Origin: Proteobacteria bacterium SG_bin4
Lineage (GTDB): Bacteria; Pseudomonadota; Gammaproteobacteria; Burkholderiales; Nitrosomonadaceae
Assembly: GCA_002083395.1 (NCBI GenBank)
Contig: LWDH01000057.1
Span: 1-58,203 of the forward strand
Length of the DNA: 58,203 bases
Reading direction: 5' to 3'
Below the pieces are notes generated by a model. The model was not told the origin of the DNA and searched no databases. It was given only the letters and a program-made list of their open reading frames with translations. Made by a program: the position numbers and the translations under genes. This document shows, one piece after another, positions 52,619 to 58,203 of this stretch; the first letter of the stretch is position 1; every line of letters begins with the position of its first letter.

Positions 52619-53365
52619 TTAAACTCTTACCAACATAATCTGACTTGCCTGTTGCGCATTCTTCTCTGCGTTATCAAGCATCTTCATCTGCATGTCGAAC
52701 TGACGCGCTAAAGCGATCATGCTCACCATCTCGTTGACAACATTCACATTGCTCCCCTCCAATGTACCGTCGATTAAGCGCACTCTCGCTTCCGCTGGCG
52801 CTTCTTTGCCATCCTTCCGGCGGAACAATCCATCGGTGCCTTTAACAAGATCAGTCTCCGGCGGGTCGACTAATTTAATCCGCCCAACCGTCGCGACAGT
52901 ATTCGGTAGCGCGTTTAATGGAACCGTGGATACTGTCCCATCCACACCGATGGTAATGCGTGAATCCGGTGGTACTGTAATAAAACCACCGGTCGCTCCT
53001 TTTACTTTCAAGCCATTGTGCGTTAATAACAAACCGTTAGGACTCACTTGCAAGCTGCCATTTCTGGTATAAGCTTCCTCACCATTATCGAGCTGTACAG
53101 TAATCCAGCCGGAACCACGGACCGCAACATCCAGATCACGGCCAGTCGTCTCCAGCGGTCCGGATGCGAAGTCGGCACCCGTCGTCGTATCCACAACAAA
53201 AGCACGCGTTGGCAAGCCGTCACCAAATATGGGTACCGCACGGAATGCGTTTGTTTCAGAGCGAAATCCGGTGGTTGAGGCATTCGCGAGATTATGAGCT
53301 ACTGTTGCTTGTTGATTCAGCGTATGGTTAGCGCCGGTCATCGAGGTATAAATTAGCCGATCCAT
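52619..53365 (-). CDS. flgF: Flagellar proximal rod protein FlgF
   Basis: 248 residues. MDRLIYTSMTGANHTLNQQA with HNLANASTTGFRSE at the start and GSNVNVVNEMVSMIALARQF near the end. FlgF is one of the four rod proteins between the MS ring and the distal rod. Within the operon between flgE (49 bases) and flgG. Confidence 0.96.
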   Translation of the reverse strand: MDRLIYTSMTGANHTLNQQATVAHNLANASTTGFRSETNAFRAVPIFGDGLPTRAFVVDTTTGADFASGPLETTGRDLDVAVRGSGWITVQLDNGEEAYTRNGSLQVSPNGLLLTHNGLKVKGATGGFITVPPDSRITIGVDGTVSTVPLNALPNTVATVGRIKLVDPPETDLVKGTDGLFRRKDGKEAPAEARVRLIDGTLEGSNVNVVNEMVSMIALARQFDMQMKMLDNAEKNAQQASQIMLVRV

Positions 53366-53414
53366 TTTTTATGCAACTCCAAATGATTCTGATGTTTGCA
53401 TCACAAAATCAACA

Positions 53415-54695
53415 CTAAATCTGAGTAATGGTTTGAATAATCTGATCTTGAGTTTCAATTTGTTTAGCACTAGCCTGATACATACGCTGCGCTGAAATCA
53501 TTTTTACCAGCTCGGCTGTAAGATCAACATTCGATTCTTCGATGGCATTGGATTGTAAGGATCCCAAATTTCCGGTTTTTGGCACTCCGACCAGAGGCTC
53601 ACCGGATGCAGGTGACTCAGCCCAGTGCCCATCACCAATTGGCACTAATCCTTGAGGATTGACGAAGTTCGCAAGAACGATTTGCCCTAATGTTTTAGTT
53701 TGACCACTGCTATAATTGCCAAGAATGATACCGTCCGCACTGATGGTAAAACCGGACATACGGCCTGATGTATAACCATCTTGCGTTAATGCATTAACAC
53801 CAAATGCCGATCCGAATTGCGTTGCTGCGGTGAGGTCCAGCTTGACGGTTTGCGGCGTTTTTCCGCTGAAGAGCGGATCAATTGCACTGAAGTCAATTTC
53901 AACATCTAATTTACTCGTAGCATTTGGAGTAACACTATCATCAAGAACACCTTCATCATCAAACACCATTGTTTGAGAAGGATTTCCTGCAATAGTGACA
54001 CCTACCGGCAAACCGGCGGTCGTCACTTTTCCATCAATCGTTGCATAGGCGGTCCAGGTTTTCGCCACCGTATCTGATTTCTTGAAGAATAATGATAGAA
54101 CATGGGAATTGCCGAGGCTGTCAATGACGGTTCCGGAAGTAGTGCTCTCATAGGTTTTTGGATCGGTCGCACTAAAGGCGGTTGCAACTCCGACCTTGCG
54201 GGCATCTAGATTGAATCCAACATCGAAAGTCGTGGTTGCCTGTGGTGCCAAATCAGCGGTGCTGAATTTTAGGTTTGTCGGAATACTACCCGCTTGAATA
54301 TCACCATTTTCATCCGCCATATAACCGGTCAGATTGGCGCCGGAAGCATCGACAATAAACCCCGAATCATCAATATGAAATTGTCCGTTTCTGCTGTAGC
54401 TGACCGCCCCATTATCGCTCATCCGGAAAAAGCCCTGACTTTGAATCGCAATGTCTAACGGGTTGCTGGTTGGTGTAATGTTTCCTTGGCCGAATTGTTG
54501 CGCTATTGAAGATATTTTCGCGCCGATACCGATTTGTGCACTGTCGGTTCCTTCCATCGAATTCGCAAAAATGTCAGAAAATTGCGCAATGGATTGCTTA
54601 AACCCGGCGGTGTTCGCATTGGCAATATTATTGCCGATTACATCCAGATTCGTTGACGCAGCATTCAGTCCGCTTAAACCATGTTGAAAGCCCAT
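53415..54695 (-). CDS. flgE: Flagellar hook protein FlgE
   Basis: 426 residues. MGFQHGLSGLNAASTNLDVI with NIANANTAGFKQS at the start, and SNVDLTAELVKMISAQRMYQ near the end. The central part (~120-340) carries the hook-surface domains and is Thr/Ser-rich. GGAG precedes the ATG. FlgE polymerises into the hook under the FlgD cap encoded just upstream. Confidence 0.96.
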   Translation of the reverse strand: MGFQHGLSGLNAASTNLDVIGNNIANANTAGFKQSIAQFSDIFANSMEGTDSAQIGIGAKISSIAQQFGQGNITPTSNPLDIAIQSQGFFRMSDNGAVSYSRNGQFHIDDSGFIVDASGANLTGYMADENGDIQAGSIPTNLKFSTADLAPQATTTFDVGFNLDARKVGVATAFSATDPKTYESTTSGTVIDSLGNSHVLSLFFKKSDTVAKTWTAYATIDGKVTTAGLPVGVTIAGNPSQTMVFDDEGVLDDSVTPNATSKLDVEIDFSAIDPLFSGKTPQTVKLDLTAATQFGSAFGVNALTQDGYTSGRMSGFTISADGIILGNYSSGQTKTLGQIVLANFVNPQGLVPIGDGHWAESPASGEPLVGVPKTGNLGSLQSNAIEESNVDLTAELVKMISAQRMYQASAKQIETQDQIIQTITQI

Positions 54696-54707
54696 TGTGT
54701 TCTCCTA

Positions 54708-55376
54708 TCAAAATACCTGTTTAATGTTTGCCAAGCTAACCATTCCCAGTTCATCTCCCATATCCAGCAGCGTGTCGTCTTTCCCAGGCGTCACACTTTG
54801 CACGAGACCAAATGAAAGCGTATCAACTTTAATATCCTTACCACCCTGTTTTGCGGTAACAGCAAAAGTATAATCACCATCAGCCGCCTTCGAGCCGCTA
54901 TTGGTCATACCATCCCATGCGATCGTACTAATTCCGGATGGCTGCACGCCCAATTCCATCTTGCGGACCTCGATGCCTGAACTATCGAGGATCGTTACAT
55001 TGAGCTGATCAACCGCCTGTTCCAAATTGACGCCAGCGATCGCGCCATCTTTATCCAGCGTTATTAATTTGCCGGGAACAAATGCATGATGGCCAATCAT
55101 TCCGAGCGCTTCGACAGATCGATTCTCTTCCGAACTGGAAACTAATTTCTGTAAGGTGGAATTCAATTTATCAATACCTGAAACTGTGCTGATTTGCGCT
55201 ATTTGACTGGTCACTTCTGCATTATCAAGCGGTTTCAGCGGATCTTGATTTTTCATCTGAGTAACCAGAAGCTTTAGAAACCGATCCTGTGGATTCTCCG
55301 CATCTTTTTTGTTTGTAATCCCTGTCGTAACAGTCGATGCAATTGTTTGCAAGTTAACTGGTTGAGCTGATTCCAT
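54708..55376 (-). CDS. flgD: Flagellar hook-capping protein FlgD
   Basis: 222 residues from the ATG at 55376, which has GGAGAG upstream; a GTG one codon earlier is possible. The N-terminal cap-assembly motif DRFLKLLVTQMKNQDPLKPL, then NAEVTSQIAQISTVSGIDKL, is typical. The C-terminal half contains Ig/tudor-like beta domains. FlgD sits at the tip of the growing hook and is absent from the finished organelle. Confidence 0.95.
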   Translation of the reverse strand: MESAQPVNLQTIASTVTTGITNKKDAENPQDRFLKLLVTQMKNQDPLKPLDNAEVTSQIAQISTVSGIDKLNSTLQKLVSSSEENRSVEALGMIGHHAFVPGKLITLDKDGAIAGVNLEQAVDQLNVTILDSSGIEVRKMELGVQPSGISTIAWDGMTNSGSKAADGDYTFAVTAKQGGKDIKVDTLSFGLVQSVTPGKDDTLLDMGDELGMVSLANIKQVF

Positions 55377-55387
55377 CACCCTCTCCT

Positions 55388-55792
55388 TTATTGACCGATT
55401 GTCAAGGTTTTTTGTAACAATGATTTCGTCGTATTCATCATATCGACACTATTCTGGTACGAACGCGAGGCTGACATCATATTCACCATTTCATCGACAA
55501 CATTGACATTTGGCATCGTCACATAGCCGCTTTTATCGGCCATCGGATGCTTGGGATCAAAAATTTGACGCATCGGTGATGCATCGTGAACGATACCAGC
55601 GACTTTTACTCCGCTCGCGCCATTCCCGTCAGTAGGTAATGTGCTGAAAACCACTTGGCGCCCCCGATATGGTTCACCTGTTGAGCTGGTCACACTGTCG
55701 GCATTGGATAGGTTACTTGCAACCACATTTAACCGCTGTGATTGTGCCGACATGGCTGAACTTGCGATACCGAATACATTAAATAAAGACAT
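55388..55792 (-). CDS. flgC: Flagellar proximal rod protein FlgC
   Basis: 134 residues. MSLFNVFGIASSAMSAQSQR with LNVVASNLSNADS at the start, and NVNVVDEMVNMMSASRSYQN near the end. It is one of the rod proteins. Three bases after flgB and 11 bases before flgD. Confidence 0.96.
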   Translation of the reverse strand: MSLFNVFGIASSAMSAQSQRLNVVASNLSNADSVTSSTGEPYRGRQVVFSTLPTDGNGASGVKVAGIVHDASPMRQIFDPKHPMADKSGYVTMPNVNVVDEMVNMMSASRSYQNSVDMMNTTKSLLQKTLTIGQ

Positions 55793-55795
55793 TCT

Positions 55796-56209
55796 CTATC
55801 TCTCCTGCATTGCTGAAACCAAGTTTCTAAATTCATTATTCAGAAATGTGATGCTCGCATCATATTTAATCGCGTTATCTGCGAATCTAGTACGTTCCAT
55901 ATCCATGTCGACCGTGTTTCCGTCCGCACTCGGCTGCAATGGAACTCGATACAAGATGTTGTCACCAAAAATTCCAGCAGCACTTGAATTTATGTGCATA
56001 GTAGATGTCGTATTCAAAGCTAACTTACCTTGCAGATTGGAAGTTGATGACAGTTTCTGATTAAGTAAGCTGGTGAAGTCAATGTCTTTTGCCTTAAAAT
56101 TTGGCGTATCAGCGTTTGCAACATTGCTTGAAAGTAATTCTTGCCGTGCCACTCGTAAACTTAAAGCTTGATGATGGTAATTTAATTCTTTATCCAGTTT
56201 GTTGATCAT
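55796..56209 (-). CDS. flgB: Flagellar proximal rod protein FlgB
   Basis: 137 residues. SLRVARQELLSSNVANADTP with NFKAKDIDF is the signature of the first rod protein; DNAIKYDASITFLNNEFRNL closes it. It is the first gene of the minus-strand operon and diverges from flgA. The 184-base gap upstream holds several palindromes that probably regulate both directions. Confidence 0.95.
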   Translation of the reverse strand: MINKLDKELNYHHQALSLRVARQELLSSNVANADTPNFKAKDIDFTSLLNQKLSSTSNLQGKLALNTTSTMHINSSAAGIFGDNILYRVPLQPSADGNTVDMDMERTRFADNAIKYDASITFLNNEFRNLVSAMQER

Positions 56210-56281
56210 TTTCTGTTAACCCAGCAGTTAGTATTTCCATTCTTCTGATAGCATTTAATATGCCAACTATCATAAATGCTA

Positions 56282-56317
56282 AGCTTGGCAAGCTATTCCC
56301 TGATTAAAGCAGGGAAT
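56282..56317. promoter_or_regulatory. Adjacent palindromes between flgB and flgA
   Basis: AGCTTG-G-CAAGCT (56282-56294) is immediately followed by ATTCCCTG (56295-56302) and its inverse CAGGGAAT (56310-56317) around ATTAAAG. They could be operators of a flagellar master regulator or leader structures. I see no clear sigma-54 site. A weak sigma-28-like arrangement (CAAAG, then GGCAATA after a plausible spacer) lies further right before flgA. Confidence 0.4.
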
Positions 56318-56393
56318 GGATGTTATCCTTTGAATATACTTTTTCGATTGATCACGAAGTGCAATTCAAAGCCGTGTTTTAGGACGGCAATAT

Positions 56394-56409
56394 TTGCCGA
56401 ATGCGGCAA
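56394..56409 (+). promoter_or_regulatory. Stem-loop before flgA
   Basis: TTGCCG-AATG-CGGCAA is a perfect 6-base stem ending 20 bases before the preferred flgA start at 56430. It may influence translation initiation. Confidence 0.4.
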
Positions 56410-56429
56410 TAATGAACGGACCATTTGAA

Positions 56430-57152
56430 ATGAATAAATCATGCTTGGTTTTAGTGCGATGCCTTCTGTTAATTGTTGTTTTAACGGCTCAGACCTTTGC
56501 TGCTCCGAACAATAAGCGTAGCCAACATCAGGAAATTGCGCTTATCAGAAATGCGGTTGAGCATTTTTTGTATAGCAATACCGCAAATTTACCCGGGCAG
56601 GTAATCGTGAATGTTGGCCAGATTGATCGGCAACTTGTATTACCGCAATGTTCGAACCTAGAAACTTTTATTCCAGCAGGTAGCCGCTTATGGGGAAAAA
56701 CTTCAATTGGCGTACGTTGCGATAATCAACCGGAATCTTGGACTATTTATGTTCAGGCGGAAGTAAGTGTAATGACAGAAGTGCTTCACATTGCCCGCCC
56801 TGTTTCAAGTGGACAGACGCTCTCTTTCGAGGATGTCGCCCTGCAAACTGTAAATCTCGTTCAAATGCCGGAAGGGATTGTTACTGATACTGCGCAAGTG
56901 ATTGGTAAAGTGGCGACCAGTAATCTCTCGGCTGGACAACCGATTCGCCCACAGATGCTTCGCGCGCCTTATGTCATATTACGCGGTCAAACCGTAAATC
57001 TGGTTGTTCAAGGCCGCGGTTTCAGTATCCGTTCGGAAGGACAAGCTCTAGCCGATGCCACCGAAGGGCAAGTAGTTCAGGTGCGGAATAAATCGGGAAA
57101 AATCATTCGTGGCTTAGCGCGCATTAATTCTATCGTTGAAATACAACCATAG
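56430..57152 (+). CDS. flgA: Flagellar basal body P-ring formation chaperone FlgA
   Basis: 240 residues from the ATG at 56430, where a signal peptide begins (ending near TFAA). The conserved C-terminal SAF domain has VARPVSSGQTLSFEDVAL-like sequence (~125-145), DTAQVIGKVATSNLSAGQPI and LRGQTVNLVVQGRGFSIRSE. FlgA is a periplasmic chaperone for FlgI. Earlier ATG (56412) and TTG (56394) starts are possible. flgM and flgN, which usually follow flgA in this group, are absent here; a MITE-like element follows instead. Confidence 0.92.
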   Translation: MNKSCLVLVRCLLLIVVLTAQTFAAPNNKRSQHQEIALIRNAVEHFLYSNTANLPGQVIVNVGQIDRQLVLPQCSNLETFIPAGSRLWGKTSIGVRCDNQPESWTIYVQAEVSVMTEVLHIARPVSSGQTLSFEDVALQTVNLVQMPEGIVTDTAQVIGKVATSNLSAGQPIRPQMLRAPYVILRGQTVNLVVQGRGFSIRSEGQALADATEGQVVQVRNKSGKIIRGLARINSIVEIQP

Positions 57153-57192
57153 AATGATCTCTGCTATGCGGGTATCCTGAATTTGGAAAACA

Positions 57193-57345
57193 AACTAGGG
57201 AAATGCTGATTCATTCGATGAATATCATGAAAGCCGCGGCGCACGAACACAGTAACCGGAGCATATCGATCCGATAGACGAGGACGCGATTACCGCACAA
57301 CGATACAATTTGCTCGTGCATTTAATTAATCACGTTTTCCTAGTT
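57193..57345. repeat. MITE-like element, copy B
   Basis: About 153 bases. Left end AACTAGGGAAATGCTGATTC and right end (inverted) AACTAGGAAAACGTGATTAA form terminal inverted repeats. The right half is homologous to copy A at 34443-34541 (GATAGACGA, GCACAACGAT, GCTCGTGCA), and copy B carries an extra internal segment. There is no coding capacity. It fills most of the gap between flgA and the acyl carrier protein gene. Confidence 0.75.
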
Positions 57346-57411
57346 AATTGCATGACATAAACAATTTATAATGCACACCAGTTTCAACTTTATTTAAATA
57401 ATTTCTTTACT

Positions 57412-57705
57412 GTGGTTAATACCGATCAAATTGGAATTGAATTAAAAAAAATTCTCAAAGATGTATTAGGTCTCGATGACCGCGTAAACTCGTTGGAGCT
57501 GAACACCATTTTACTCGGCAATATTCCTGAACTGGACTCTGTTGCTGTAGTAGCGATTTTACTCGCGATTGAAAAAAGATTTTCAATTTCAATAAATGAT
57601 GATGAAATCAGCGCAAAAACATTTGAAACATTTGGGAATTTAGTTGAATTAATTGCTAATAAAACTATTAATACAGAAAATTATCATCAGAACAGTCTTG
57701 TTTAG
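57412..57705 (+). CDS. Acyl carrier protein, exosortase-A/EPS-associated type
   Basis: 97 residues. The phosphopantetheine attachment serine lies in PELDSVAVVAILLAIEKRFS (Ser near 44). The wording LLGNIPELDSVAVV with INDDEISAKTFETFGNLVEL is like the ACPs that open exosortase A (XrtA) exopolysaccharide clusters, not the housekeeping fatty-acid ACP (DSLDTVEL type). It would carry an acyl or aminoacyl group in polysaccharide or surface-polymer synthesis. The start is GTG. The XrtA link is inference; the neighbours to the right are outside the window. Confidence 0.82.
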   Translation: MVNTDQIGIELKKILKDVLGLDDRVNSLELNTILLGNIPELDSVAVVAILLAIEKRFSISINDDEISAKTFETFGNLVELIANKTINTENYHQNSLV

Positions 57706-57785
57706 TGATTTAATTTTTAATGACTTTGTTGATTTCCGAGAAATCGGCAAATGTTCAGGATCTAAACTCAATAAGGCGCAAAATA

Positions 57786-58154
57786 ATGAAACTTCATCCA
57801 GCTAACTATGCTCATCAATTTTTTTTTACTGGATATGATGAGCGATTTGTTTTAGTAAACCAGATTCGATACGAAAAAAGCTTGATCGTCTTGCCTAATC
57901 AATTAATTGAAAATTGGCCAGTCTTTTCGATTGCAGAGCTGGAGTTTCATCATTTTGACGCATTAATAACCGCGGCGCCGGAAATAATTCTCCTGGGCAC
58001 CGGCCCTAAACACATTTTCCCGAATCATTCCTTACTTGCTCAAATAGCCAAAACCGGGATTGGAATGGAAATAATGGATACCAGAGCGGCTTGCCGCACT
58101 TTTAATATCCTTGCGGAAGAAGGACGTCATATTGCAGCGGCTCTACTAGTATAG
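57786..58154 (+). CDS. Mth938-like (DUF498) domain protein
   Basis: 122 residues from the ATG at 57786, the usual length. The family motifs are LIVLPNQLIENWPV, PEIILLGTGPKHIFP (~68-82) and GIGMEIMDTRAACRTFNILA, EEGRHIAAALL. Bacterial members have no assigned reaction; the human relative NDUFAF3 helps assemble respiratory complex I. AAGGCG lies 7 bases before the ATG; a start at 57720 is less likely. It follows the ACP gene by 80 bases. Confidence 0.85.
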   Translation: MKLHPANYAHQFFFTGYDERFVLVNQIRYEKSLIVLPNQLIENWPVFSIAELEFHHFDALITAAPEIILLGTGPKHIFPNHSLLAQIAKTGIGMEIMDTRAACRTFNILAEEGRHIAAALLV

Positions 58155-58203
58155 TCAGTCCTGCAAAATGCTTGGAGACCCTATAAATATTGGAATTCAT
58201 GCG

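Noticed and set aside
56210..56393. A sigma-54 promoter (TTGGCAAGCTATTCCC) for the flagellar operon.
   Set aside because: The GG is present but the GC at the required spacing is missing, and the segment is explained by two palindromes.

Overview
The window reads as chromosomal DNA of a betaproteobacterium, most likely Nitrosomonas or a close relative in the Nitrosomonadaceae. This rests on gene content and order: dusB-fis-purH-purD, trpG-trpD-trpC, phoB-phoR, a MauG/CCP-type dihaem peroxidase, a PEP-CTERM protein, an acyl carrier protein of the kind found in exosortase A loci, and a flgBCDEFGHIJKL operon with divergent flgA. The assignment is inference from recognised families; no 16S gene or database search was available.

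Layout. 1-1.7 kb: a glutathione S-transferase-like gene and a membrane kinase-like gene. 1.8-4.25 kb: a cluster of toxin-antitoxin (TA) modules (FitAB-like, Phd-VapC, and a broken RelE/HTH pair) laced with four copies of a short repeat, plus a duplicated 3' end of the fitB-like toxin gene. 4.25-9.7 kb: a HAF-repeat PEP-CTERM protein, a REP-like palindrome, the ABC-F protein YbiT, YaeQ and a HipBA module. 10-12.2 kb: nadB and a MEKHLA-domain gene. 12.3-14.7 kb: tRNA-Ser(GGA) followed by a small decayed island bounded by a copy of the tRNA 3' end, carrying an integrase remnant, an HNH nuclease and a Doc TA pair. 14.8-17.3 kb: trpG-trpD-trpC. 17.3-19.9 kb: IS110-family and IS256-family remnants flanking an AT-rich methyltransferase gene. 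20-27.9 kb: dihaem peroxidase with a His/Met-rich leader, a PatZ-like acyltransferase, a glycine-zipper lipoprotein, an alpha/beta hydrolase, a fatty-acid desaturase and a small membrane protein. 28-37 kb: a DUF6279 lipoprotein, phoR, phoB, a DUF971 gene, ubiE, an unassigned two-component pair and comEC. 37.2-45.7 kb: class I aldolase, Sel1 and ankyrin-repeat envelope proteins, a UbiH-family hydroxylase, dusB (interrupted by an amber stop), fis, purH and purD. 45.7-57.2 kb: the flagellar rod/hook/ring operon on the minus strand with divergent flgA. 57.2-58.2 kb: a second copy of a MITE-like element, an acyl carrier protein and an Mth938-like protein.

How it fits together. Most of the window is housekeeping: tryptophan, NAD, purine and quinone synthesis, phosphate sensing, flagellum assembly, DNA uptake and peroxide defence. 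The accessory material is concentrated in the TA cluster, the tRNA-Ser island and the IS-flanked methyltransferase. The two most unusual signals are the repeat that sits exactly at TA-module junctions, including a truncated toxin and a toxin-gene remnant, and a MITE-like family whose terminal repeat supplies the last codons and stop of comEC. The in-frame TAG in dusB is the clearest lesion in an otherwise intact core gene.
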